Shown here piece after piece: positions 21,749 through 32,933 of a stretch of 64,000 bases of DNA. The stretch comes from Ephemerocybe angulata. Lineage: Eukaryota > Basidiomycota > Agaricomycetes > Agaricales > Psathyrellaceae. The stretch's first letter is position 1; each line of letters opens with the position of its first letter. The notes beneath the pieces are model-generated. The model saw only the letters and a list, made by a program, of their open reading frames with translations, did not search any database and had not been told where the DNA came from. The stretch lies in NCBI GenBank assembly GCA_013368325.1, contig JAACJK010000163.1:1612001-1676000 (forward strand), read 5' to 3'. The translations under genes were made by a program, and so were the position numbers.

Positions 21749-23172
21749 TATAGGCCGTGTCGGATGGACGTGACTCTCTGAATGATTTGGAGGAACACAA
21801 GACGAAGATGATTGACTCGGATTTCTATAACAGTATGTTAGGATTTTGGACAGGGATCGAGAATGGTTTTTAGCTTGGTGCTTGGTATACATACTTTACT
21901 GGACTGTGGCTGGATGTTCTGGGAGAGTTGTGCTACACGTATTTCATGGGAGTTGTGGAACCATCATTGTCATGATCAGATACTCGGTCTTGTGTGGGCG
22001 CTTAATCGAATGGAGGGCATATGTTGGAATGTAGATGCGTGCACTTTCTTCTTTTAGTCATAGGGCGCAGGCCCGATATATAGAGATTATGCGAGGGAAG
22101 GATAAATGCATCGTCATTAGGGTGCCCAGCCATGGAATCTGCTGCGTTTGACCGGACGTTGCGTTGGGCGCTTATCCGGTCAAGTTGAAAATGCTGGACC
22201 TGTCTCCAGAGGAGATGAGAGGCAGCAGATTACTATGAAAGCTGTCTCCTAATTAGAGAGTAAGATAATCAAGGTGGTAGCACTGGTGCTGGTCAGCATG
22301 TGTAGTATCGTCGGAAGCGTAGTCTTTGGTTCTCCGGTTCGTCGGATGGGAGCGAGACTATGTATCAGCAGGTCACTGCGACTGCAAACGTGTGAGGCAG
22401 GACATCCCCGTTGATGTTCGAAACCTCACCGTGAGCCAATCGACACAACCAAAATCTTCGATACCGTTTTTTCAAGGATAAAATGGCCCAGCTCAAGCCA
22501 TCATGAACTCGCATCGCAAAGGCCACGATGACGCCAACTGTGACCGCCTTCGGGAACAGTGCCACACTACAATGTCACGAGAAACAAGATAGCGCGCCGT
22601 GGTGCCCGGGTGACTAGTTGACTGACCATATTCAATTTGAAAATTCTTAGATGTTCGAAGCAGGGTTTGTCCGAGCCAAAAAGCGTAGTCGCAGATCTTT
22701 GCGGCCCCATGATTGATTTCTATTTTGAGATGCGGAGATAACGAGCGCTTATGCTCCCATGATATGTTTGATCACTTTGAGCCCGCGCTCGCGGGAGTGG
22801 ATAAATGGATGCGCGCACAGGCTTAAGGTAGACATCGCCAGGTAATTAACTGTGGGGGAAGGGTCTCTGGAACGAGGCTGAATTGAATAGAGAACACCTT
22901 CGAGCTCCACTACTCCACGACTCTCCCGGTTCTGAGTCCTTGCGAAACCTTGCTACCGCAAGAAAAAACGCAGATCCAAATTGTTGACGCGTACTCGTCG
23001 TCACCCTGAGGAAAGAAAGAGTCTTTACAAGCCAAAAGAGAGCTACCACTGCCCACAAAAACGTATAAAAAGCCCAGCATAACATCCTAACTCTTCACTC
23101 GAACAACAAACACAGTTCAAGTACACTCCCACAAATTCCAAGCTCCTTCCCCACCTCACTTCCTCACTAAAC
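21749..23172. other. Intergenic, nothing recognised
   Basis: No motif-bearing or splice-consistent coding frame. GGGCGCTTA-type words lie near 21999 and 22153. The right end is the hydrophobin 4 promoter with TATAAAAA at 23064-23071. Confidence 0.5.
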
Positions 23173-23644
23173 ATGCAATTCACGCTCATCACCGCCCTCG
23201 CCCTCGTCAGCGTCGCCGTGGCCATCCCCACCGGGGGCCCCTTAGAACCGCCCGCCACCATTCCTGCCAGCCAATGCAACACGGGCCCCGTGCAGTGCTG
23301 CGACAGCACACAGACGGACCCGAGCGACCCATCTCTGACTGCCATCTTTGCGCTCTTGGGCATTAATGTTGAGGATGTAACTGCGATGGTTGCCCTGACG
23401 TGCAGCCCTATCTCTGTCATTGGACTCCCTGGAAATTCTTGGTTGGTTCCTTCACTATCTGGACTTTGAGACTTGGATGCTGATGCGACATTTGTTCTTA
23501 GCTCGGCCCAGCCCGTCTGCTGCACCAACAACACCTTCAGTAAGATTCCTCTTGACCTCCCAAGATTGGTGTTTGACTGATATACTGCTTCTACTAGACG
23601 GTCTCGTCGCTCTCGGCTGCACCCCCGTCAACCTCAACCTTTGA
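23173..23644 (+). CDS. Class I hydrophobin 4
   Basis: Exons are 23173..23441, 23502..23539 and 23598..23644, giving 117 aa. Signal peptide MQFTLITALALVSVAVAI, spacer, then [12 protein letters not shown] with all eight cysteines and the fifth split TG^C. Exons 2 and 3 keep the family sizes of 38 and 47 nt. [12 protein letters not shown] and LGCTPVNLNL are the C-terminal Cys block. The product is secreted and surface-active. It is on the plus strand and begins the second hydrophobin group of the window. Confidence 0.95.
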
Positions 23645-25225
23645 GCTCCTAGAGCTTACCCCGGTTCAGCGGCTATCGTCCTTCGACCTCAGTTCCCGCC
23701 ACCATGAAGACAGAAATAAAGTGAATTGAATGTTTTGATTGATTAGTTTGCCTCGGACCCCCTGTTGAACGAAGCCTTTGACACGGACTTGTGTTCCTCT
23801 ACCTAGTCTTATATTTGTGTGCCAGATGCAGTATTTGATAGTTTCTCAGAAAATGGAACTTGAATAACCCCCCGAAATACTTATGACCTTTGAATCCTGA
23901 GAGCGGCGGAGGGCCCAGAACTCTGTATGCCTCCTCGAAGCGTGCTTCGATTCGGTATGGCCTGGACCTATATTCACCAACAGCGTTAAACAGGATTATT
24001 GAAGGAGAATTTAAGATTGCAACCGAGGCCCCAATGCACGTCCGTGGCTGTTCAGTGCCACAAACGTTAACTTTTAAGAGAGTGCCACTCACTCGGTCTG
24101 GCTGGGAGCATTATCCCGTTCCCCGTCCTGCACACGGCCGAAGCGCAAAGCATTCGTACCGGCCTCGTCGGTAAGAAATATACAATATAATTTAACAGGA
24201 TGTTGTATGTTTTTCTCGGCTCGCCACAACGCAAAGAGTCTCAACCCTGCCTGTGGTGTCCTGGGCTTCCTCCCTTCTTTCAGCCACTATGTTTGCGCTT
24301 CGATGGATGACCGAATACATTCGTCACCAAAAGGCGAGTTCGATGTGGAGCAGCCAATCTCGCGGGAACGAGGCCACGCTAAATTATGGCACGAAGAAGC
24401 AATGGGTTATGTATCACGATGTGGGGTACGACGCCTTCGAAGCTCGCCGCGGGCGGTTGCCGAATTAATCCCATCCTTACATGTGCCCAAGGGTAGCCTC
24501 ACTTCTCTCTCTAAGGCCCTGATGTACTCTGTGGACATGAGATATACACCATTCATACGACCAGGGCATTGATAATGGATATCATTATGATTTCTAACAG
24601 GGAATTTGCCAGGCTACTCACACGAAGCTTATTTTAACCGACTGTGACGCTCTAGGTGGAAGTTCCGGGCACAGTACATCGATCGTCGCTGTATTAACTA
24701 GGCAATGCATCGCCCTGAATGAGCTCACGATATTCAATTTAAGAAGTTCGAAGCTCGAACGCGGGATTTCCCTGGCTGAAAACGGAAGGTTTGCTTGAAT
24801 GGGCTATTTTTGGGACTCTCGGATGCGGTGATAATGAGTCCCTCAAGAGTTGACCTATGATTTGTATATCTGACCAGCTGCCAGAAGGCACGTACTTTGG
24901 GCTATGTGTCCGGTAGGCATCAGGGCTATGTGAATAAAGAACAGCGAAGTACTCCACTGCTCCACCCTCGCGATGCTGAGGCTGGCAGAATCCTGATCCC
25001 ACACATCCTGGGGCAGAGTACAGATTCCTCTTAGCGCTCAGCTGTGCAATATTCCTCGTCATAATGTCCTATCCCAACATAAGAACCTCGGATGATCGAC
25101 GGGCAAATGCGAGATGGCCCTCGGCCAACCACTCTCAAAAAACATATAAAACATCGAGCGAACCATCCTTCCTCTTTACTCGAACAACACAGTTCAAGTA
25201 CACTCCCACATCCCCAACATAAAAC
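23645..25225. other. Intergenic, nothing recognised
   Basis: No gene is supported. Open frames near 24.2-24.6 kb have no domain or promoter support. The right end is the promoter of the next hydrophobin, with a TATA-like element at about 25145. Confidence 0.5.
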
Positions 25226-26032
25226 ATGCAATTCAAGCTCCTCGTCGTTGTCGCTCTCGCCAGCCTCGCTCTCGCCCTCCCCAACCCACCCCCAACTACT
25301 AAACCTCCTCACCCTACCCCAACACCAACAACTAAGCCCCCTCCCCCTCCCCCAACAACTAAACCACCTCACCCGACGATCCCCCCTATCCCAACCACTA
25401 AACCTCCTCCCCTCCCCCACTAACCCCCCCCAACCACTAAACCCCTCCCCCAACCACTAAACCTCCTCCCCCAACCACTAAACCTCCTCCCCCAACCACT
25501 AAACCCCCTACTCCACCCACGACCAAGCCGCCTCCCACAAGCACTCCGCCTACGACAAGCACACCGCCCCCTACGAGCACTCCACCCACGAGCACGCCGC
25601 CTACAAGCACTCACCCTACGCCGTCTACTTCGACCCCGCCCACCCCGACCCCGACGATCCCCGCCAGCCAATGCAACACGGGCCCCGTGCAGTGCTGCGA
25701 CAGCGTCCAGCAGGCGAACGACTCTTCTCTGACCGCCATCTTCGCGCTCTTGGGCATCAACGCCTCTGATATTACGGGACTCGTGGGTCTTACGTGCTCC
25801 CCTATCACCGTTATTGGGCTTCCTGGAAATTCTTGGTTCGTCTTTAAACGATCCATATTGAGACTGCGAATGCTAATTGGGCGCGATATCTAGCTCTGCG
25901 CAACCGGTCTGTTGCACCAATAATACCTTCAGTAAGGTTCTTATCTGCTGGTTGTCGCGCATTTGCTGACCCTTCGCTGTCATAGATGGTATCATCGCTA
26001 TCGGTTGCACCCCCGTCAACATCAACCTCTGA
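25226..26032 (+). pseudogene. Hydrophobin 5 with a Pro/Thr repeat linker, frame broken
   Basis: A signal peptide (MQFKLLVVVALASLALAL) is followed by a long Pro/Thr/Lys-rich linker built from units like PPPTTKPP. A normal eight-Cys hydrophobin module comes next, from about 25663, with exons ending 25835, 25894..25931 and 25986..26032. The linker has an in-frame stop at 25421-25423. One repeat unit is 20 nt instead of 21, so the signal peptide and Cys module lie in different frames. No GT donor exists in the linker that could splice around this. The gene is either a recent pseudogene or misread in C-rich repeats. Confidence 0.75.
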
Positions 26033-26849
26033 GATGGAGGAAGCGCCCTCGGCGCTTGTTGGCCCATCAAGGCAGAAATCAAGTTGTGCTTCCGACCCCG
26101 GATTTGGTACCGAATTTGGTTGTGGGCTTCGATATGGATATGGGCAATGGCATGGATATGCGTACGCGTAGCTAGTCGGCTGGGAATTTGTGAATGGAAA
26201 CGAGATAACCCCCCGAGTGAAGTCGCCCTGGTGGCATCCGAGTCAGAGAGTCGACCACAACCTATCGCATCCTCTTTCTATTGATCACACTCAAGTCCTA
26301 CCTCGGAGTATGAGCACGCTTCTATAGGGCCATTCTCATATGAAAAGCCCTTCGATTGCTTCGCTTCGACTTCTCCCTGGAAACCCGACTCACCGAACGT
26401 GCCTTGTTGTTCCACGACGTGCGTCTTCGCGTATGCCTAGGGATAGGCCCAGCATTGCTTCGAACACACAGGCTTTGCACTCTGCTGCAGATTCTGTCCC
26501 TTGGCGAGGCCGTCGTGGCCGTCATGATAGCTCTGGTGCTCCTCGTGTCGTCTTCAATGGCGTTTACATACTAACTGATCTTCATGTTTGTCTCCGACAC
26601 CCTCTTGGAAGCCTACTGACAGGAAGCAGGCATGAATAGGAGGTATGTAAACTACAACAAAAGGGTAATACAACAAATCAAATCGTGAGAGGCATAACAA
26701 GGGCATAACACATGAATGGAAAGGGTGAGCTGCAGGTAGTTACTCGGAGGGTCCACAACCGCGGAAATCGGTCGGCAGAGTCGGGTATAAAGCAGAAGGT
26801 AGGCGATGCAAGCAAGATGGGGTGACGGTCCCTCGTGCGTGTGGTGCAC
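26033..26849. other. Intergenic, nothing recognised
   Basis: 3' flanks of hydrophobin 5 and of the Ypt7 gene. No gene is recognised. Confidence 0.5.
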
Positions 26850-27871
26850 TCAGCAGTTGCACCCGGGAGCCTGCGTCTCGTGCGGCTCCAGGTCGACACC
26901 GTATGGCTGGTCCGCGAAGCTATCGAGTTAGAAGGTCATTTGTCAGCACTCATCTCTTCACCTCACGTACATTGCAACGCCTGTGCGCCCTTCGGTGGCT
27001 AGGGAAAAAAATGAAATGATTGAAGACGTACAGAGCATCATCTTCGCCTTGTTGCAGTGCCTTAACAGCAACACTCTGGAACGCCTGTTCGACATTGATC
27101 GCCTCCTTGGCAGAGGTCTCGAAGTAAGGCAGGTTGCCCTTCGCCTGGCACCATGCCATAGCGCGTTTCTGGGTCACCTAGAGCAATCCGTGAGCAGGTG
27201 GAGCCAACACGAACTTGATCACTCGCACCTGCCGCTTCCCCTCATCTACATCGACCTTGTTCCCGAGGACCACGAACGGAAAGTTCTCCGGATCGTTCGG
27301 GCTCGCCTGGATGAGGAACTCGTCGCGCCAGCTCTCCAGGGCCTGGAAGGACTTGGAGGAGTTGACGTCGAAGACGAGAACGCAGCAGTCTGCGCCGCGG
27401 TAGAAGGCCACGCCGAGTGATTGGAAGCGTTCTTGACCGGCGGTGTCCCAGAGCTACTTGAGGGTTGAATTCGAGGGGTTCGTTCACGTTGTGAGTACAG
27501 GTGGGCCGTATAGGTAGATCCGAGCGCACCTGGATCGTAACCTGCTGCTCCTCGACGTCAACAGCTTTCGTCAGGCTACCGCATCTCATTAGATCCCCTC
27601 CACAGCTCCGAAAGTCGAACCACGCACAAATCCGCCCCGATAGTCGCCTTGTACTGGTTGCTGAACCGTTTGTTGACGTACTGGTTCATCAGCGAGGTCT
27701 TCCCGACACTGTTCGAGCGAATTAATGAGCTCCTGAAGCCTCTCCCCACACACACGATCGACGCACCCACTGTCTCCTAGGATGATAACCTTAGGGGTCC
27801 AGCAATCAGCCTTCCTCGCCACGTCTCTGCTTCGAAGAACACCGCACCTTGAGAAGTGCGCTTCTGCCCAT
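26850..27871 (-). CDS. YPT7: Rab7-family GTPase (Ypt7)
   Basis: Seven exons: complement(26850..26919, 27032..27177, 27229..27453, 27530..27575, 27628..27708, 27767..27789, 27848..27871), giving 204 aa. Guanine-nucleotide motifs are GDSGVGKT (P-loop, split by an intron), ATIGADFLTK (switch I), WDTAGQERF (switch II), NKVD and [20 protein letters not shown] and [14 protein letters not shown] are typical of Rab7. The C-terminus CNC is a CXC double-prenylation site. Ypt7 sits on vacuoles and late endosomes and recruits HOPS for fusion. The start MGRSALLK comes from a 24-nt first exon; the open frame that seems to start at GTG further downstream is intron read-through. Confidence 0.96.
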
Positions 27872-29702
27872 CGTTGCGGCTGTCGGTGCTCAATGGGCTG
27901 GATTCGTGGGGTCAGTCGTCGAGTATCGGAGAAGAAAGTGGTAATAAGTTAAGGTGTAGGAGTCAAACTTAGCAGTGCACTGCAGTCAGTATGGAGCACT
28001 GTGGGCTTGACAGAGCGCTCGGTGCTCGGACGGTGAGCGGCTCCGGACAATGCGCAGTCCAACCCGGTTGTGGATCAGATGGCGATGATCCTCCTCGGAA
28101 CTCTTCTTCAAGTTCTTGTCCTCGAACCGTCATCATCTCCCGGCCCTCACATTTTCCAGGCATCTCAGGCCTCAAGGCTCAGCTTCTTCCCATTGTTCCG
28201 ACTCGAATATGAGCTGTAAACCCCTTGGTTAAGAAACAATAGGACGACACCGGCGGAGGAGAGAAAAAAATCTGTGTATTACTATTAGAACGTCAGTATG
28301 TCGCCAGATAATTCGCAGTGGCTAGGCCAGAGAAATCAGTAAGTACGCTCTGCTTATCGACACCAAAGGTTTAGATTGACGGTTCCAACCAAGGCTGCAA
28401 TCGCTTCCATGGATGTACCTAGGCGCTCTCAGTCCATGATGGGTGACCCAAAGGCTGAGCTTCTCCCTATGTACCCACTCCACTGGCATGGGTGTGCCAC
28501 AGTGTGGACTGGTGATGTTCCATCGCCAAATTCATGTCATGATCAAATTCCAGGTTTCAACAATTCCACGACCTCCTCTAGGATCAATATTGGCTGGCTG
28601 ACCCGGGGCTTGCACACAGCAATGGTCCTAATGAACACCGTCAGGCCCTTCTTGAATTTTGAGGCCACAACGCCGTCAATCTTGCGTCAATCCAGGTCGC
28701 TTTTTCTGTCCTCGTTTCCTAGTTACGTCGAATGAGAACCTTTTATGACGAGAGAATCTGACCCAATCGTCTCCCGAGGTCTAATTTGATTTTGGAATTT
28801 GCTTCCGGTCGCGTCGGTGCCTTTTGCGCTTTGTCTTCGACCTCCACCTTCCTCTTCAGTCGGTCTGCTGCCCATATCTGTCCTCCGTGGAGAGACCGAC
28901 TCACTGTGATCAAAGGGACTTTCCGCCACCACCAGAAAGGCCTCCTTCTTCGTTCGGAATTGGGAGATGGACTACAAGCGTGTTACTGGCCTTGCCAATG
29001 ACAGTACTTCCTATCGTCGAGCGAGTCTGCACTGGGACGGACCCAAGTTTCCATTCACAATCAGATTGAATTCCTGTCATGCCTCACGACTTTCATGCTT
29101 GTCGACCCCGAATCCCACTCCACGCGGGAAGACTCCTCAGGTGGGCGAAGTGTCTTGCGAAAAGCTCGGTGCACGAACCAACGGTGTACCAATAATAGCG
29201 ACGCGAACCCGCACACACATCCCGTCACGTAACGGCAAAGGGCTAGCTTCTTCGATCTTCCCGTCTACAAGCAGCAAGCAGCAAGAACGGGACACATTTC
29301 CATCTATCATGAACGACGTGGCTTTACGGGGGATCCACTTGTACTTCCATGTTCGGGCGATCGTCCAGCGGATGTCGGCAGATATTTGCCTCTCTTACCC
29401 CGCTGCGTATTCTGCCCACTACTCCTGTCTTTGCAGAACTATTCAGTTTCTTGCGCTCGACTTCACAGAATACACTCGTTACACTCCACAACTCCACTGC
29501 TTCATCGCGGCAGGAAACACTCTTCCGTTCTTCTGGCTTCCTTCATGAGCTCCAAGGCTGCAACGTACTCAAGCAATGATACAGCAGGAAATGCCTCCAA
29601 GGGACCGTGTGCTCGCTGGCGATGTATAAAAGTCCTCTTGAGTTCATCGACAATCCTCACTCGAGCAATCCTCAAGTACTCAGCCTTTTAACCTCAGAAG
29701 CC
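27872..29702. other. Intergenic, nothing recognised
   Basis: Several open frames of 70-190 codons exist but none shows a domain, matched splice sites or similarity to the rest of the window that I would rely on. The right end is the promoter of hydrophobin 6 (TATAAAAG at about 29624). Confidence 0.45.
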
Positions 29703-30180
29703 ATGCAGCTCAGCACTCTCATCGCTCTCGCTCTCGCCAGCGTTGCCATCGCCGTGCCCACTGGCGGCACCCCTCCAGCTCCCATCCCCCGCCAGCCAGT
29801 GCAACACCGACCCTATTCAGTGCTGCCAGAGCGTCCAGACTGCAGGCTCCCCCGACGTTACCAAGATCTTTGGACTCTTGGGCATCTCCGTCGAGGACGT
29901 CAACGTTCTCGTCGGCCTTACTTGCAGCCCCATCTCTGTTATCGGCGTACCCGGAAACTCCTGGTCAGTATATTATGTGCAAATTTGACCAACGACCAGA
30001 GACTAATAACATTTGCTCGTATAGCTCCGCTCAACCCGTTTGCTGCACCAACAACACCTTCAGTAAGACTACTTTCAACACCCTTCGCCGCAGTGCGGCG
30101 TATCCTGAATTTACTGACCAAATCTCCCTACAGACGGCGTCGTCGCCATTGGCTATACCCCCGTTAACCTGAACCTCTAA
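29703..30180 (+). pseudogene. Hydrophobin 6, frameshifted and missing its last cysteine
   Basis: The layout would be exons 29703..29963, 30025..30062 and 30134..30180, with family-like introns and sizes. Two lesions are visible. One extra C in the C5 run between the spacer and the first Cys separates the signal peptide (MQLSTLIALALASVAIAV) from the Cys module by one base. In exon 3 the last Cys codon has become TAT (IGYTPV instead of IGCTPV). The TATA box and all splice sites are intact, so the loss looks recent. Confidence 0.82.
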
Positions 30181-30723
30181 GCAAATCTACCAACCAACCA
30201 GAGCATCGCCGGTGAAAAAGATGTACTTCCGGAACGACCTGTATTAGTTAGTTGTGCCATTAGCTGGTGAACGAGCCGCTTCAGGCACCCTCAGGCCCAG
30301 GTTGAGTCTCTCTACCAAGTGACGGCTTTTCTCCCTACGAGCTGTCAAACAATATGTAACCTATGTCCAAATTGTACCTGCTGAGCACGTTGGATAAGTC
30401 ATAGGGCTCCTTGACTGTCAGGATTACTACTCTCAGGTTACGTTCGTGTTGACGTCGGCTTCCCGTCTGAGTCGATCGCCGCTGAAGGACTCGGACTTTG
30501 CGGGCTTAGTCCGCTTTGTACGTCTGAATTGGACGATATCAGGGCACCCCTCTCCCTTCATGTACGCATACTCTACGACACATGTCCTGTAGTGACATGA
30601 GATGCGGCCAGGCACCATGAGACCGGTGGAGCCCTTATTCGTCCTGCCCGTAATTCCTGGTATAAAAGGTTCGCCAGGAGAGCTTTATCGGACAACCCAA
30701 GCATCCTTCCTAAACCTCCAGCA

Positions 30724-31217
30724 ATGCAACTCCTCGCGCTCTCTCTTGTAAATGTCGCAGCTTTCGTCACTTTTGCTTCAGCACAGTGTGGCGGGGGTGG
30801 TACACCCGTTGACCCACCCATACCTTGGTTCCCCCCTGCTCCCATCTTCCCCGAGCAGTGCAACACAGGCCCCATACAGTGCTGCAACAGCGCGGAGTCG
30901 CCAAGCAGCCCCAACGTGGCCTCTCTACTTAGCATGATCGGTGTATCCCCACAGGGGCTCAACGGCTTGGTTGGTGTTACATGCAGCCCGATCAACGTTA
31001 TTGGAGTTTCTGGTCAGAGTTGGTTAGTGCTACGATCTGAGCTGCAGTACGAACCTTGATGCTTACACTTCCGATGATAGCAACGCGCAGCCGCTTTGCT
31101 GCTCCAACGCCCATTTTGGTGAGAATATTTTTATAAGTGATTCTCCAAGCTAATCCACGACGATATCATGCAGCTGGAATAGTCGCTTTGGGATGTGTCC
31201 CTGTTAACCTAGGTTGA
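30724..31217 (+). CDS. Class I hydrophobin 7 (divergent)
   Basis: Exons are 30724..31022, 31081..31118 and 31174..31217, giving 126 aa. The signal peptide ends in FASAQ; a Gly/Pro-rich spacer (CGGGGTPVDPPIPWF) precedes QCNTGPIQCCNS. An extra cysteine lies in the spacer before the canonical eight. The third Cys group is NAQPLCCSN, unlike the SAQPVCCTN of the other copies, and the protein ends NLG. TATAAAAG at 30661-30668 is 63 bp upstream. It is the most diverged intact hydrophobin here. Confidence 0.93.
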
Positions 31218-32933
31218 GATGCCTAGGCTGAGTGGTGTGGATAGGTGCATTGAATATTTAGGGGAACTTTATTAAACGCGAAGAATGGAACCTGAATTAA
31301 ATCGTCTCTTAAGATCCTTACCCGGTCGGCACGGGTCCAGCTTTAAGCTTGAAGATCCGCCTACTCGTGTCGGATCCCACCTGGACCCAGGTCACTGTGA
31401 ATTTACTCTGCTAATATAAAGGCTCCTCAAGGACAGTGACACCGGGAATCGTCGCTGGATTCGACCTTTTACTTGATTTATGAAGGGAATGGCAGCGGCG
31501 CTTAACTTCACTCTTAAGCGCCCGTGACGATCATGATGGACCACGGGTCAAAGTAAGTTGAGCCAAGCATCGCCAATCATGTATTACTGGGGGCTATTTC
31601 TACCGATGGTCTGTGTAGAATTTGGGCCAAAAGTGAGTAGGACACATGATATTTTTGGAGTCGCACAATTGCCTGTTCCGTGCGGTCCAATTCCAAGGCT
31701 TATCAGATAGGGCTGCGGTTACAAGACGATGGCTTCCATCCGCTGATGAAGGAGACATTTATCTCCAACCCTTATACACCTCTCTCATGTAGCGCTTAAA
31801 TGACTCAAATGGTTAGTGAGGGTCCACACAGTACCGGGTGGTTCGGTAGCGTTGATTCCGATCATGGATTGAGGCCAATCGACGTCCCAGAATCTTTATG
31901 CAACAGGCACGGGGATCAGTAATTCGATCTCTATGCTACCCAACCCATGGAGCTCAGCTACTAGCTGTTAACTCCAATCACACTACTACACTGCGCAAAA
32001 ATGATACCTACCCTTAAGGAATGAAGACACAATGAAGACAGGCGAGGTTCTTCGTTCCTACCGGATCTCCTTGGCACGAAGCTCCTTTGCACCATCCTAT
32101 GCTTATAATGATGTGAGGATCCGAGCATATCCGGCCTCCGATATGGAATTCTGCATACGACCTAGCCCCATAATATATGTCGTAAACAATAGCTGAGGAG
32201 AGCGGCCTTTTGAAATGTTGTAAGTGATCTGATTGTTCTATGTACACAATTCCGGTCTGAACTTTCTACCAAATATAGCTGCTTGCCTCATCTAGATGTC
32301 TCTCCGAGTCCGTGTATGATAGACGCAAGCGGTATGGTCGAAAACTTTGGCGATCTGCATATGCACTGCCTCCTTGAAGAATACTTGTAAGTGATTTAGG
32401 GCTCGCGCGCGGGGAGGTCGATTGGTTCGGACCCGTCCGACTCGGGGCGTGTCCTTGAATCTTACAATTAGAACCGGGTAACCCGCTCTTCCGTCGAGCT
32501 TCTTCATTATAGTAATTCTTCACTTCTCTCCTGAAAAGCGCTTCTTTCCTGATGTAACAAGATGATCACCAAGAGTCCAAGACCACTGGGAAATACCCCA
32601 TTTAGCTCTGGAAATAGGCATGCGCGGCACCGCGGCTCATTCGGAACACTCGTCCGTACGCGCAAGCCGTTGCTAACCGATATGGTACTCGAGGTTCCGA
32701 CCTGTCTCGACTCGTCACTCTAGTGAAATGTAGTTGAGTGAGAACAGGCTGGTCTATCCCAAAGCTCGCTTCCGATAGTTGTAAGCAAAAGTGTTGTTTA
32801 TTCCAACATATAATTAATGATATATTAGGGAAAGCTGATGTGTCGAATGGCCCATAACGGATATCTGGAAAACCAGGCATTATCAAGCTAGCGCTCTATG
32901 TAACATCAGTTCCATTAAGGTTTGTTCCTCTGA
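31218..32933. other. Intergenic with a short perfect-arm inverted repeat
   Basis: No gene is recognised. At about 31496-31525 GGCGCTTAA and TTAAGCGCC face each other across an 8-bp loop, forming a hairpin. GCGCTTAA words also occur near 31792. Confidence 0.55.

Noticed and set aside
27589..27822. Alternative Ypt7 start at a GTG giving an N-terminus ARKADCW
   Set aside because: That stretch is intron; a 24-nt upstream exon with ATG joins in phase to the family sequence [12 protein letters not shown].
28376..28735. 119-codon open frame between Ypt7 and hydrophobin 6
   Set aside because: No recognisable motif; the PKAELLPM segment alone is too short to link it to the RCR-like tails.
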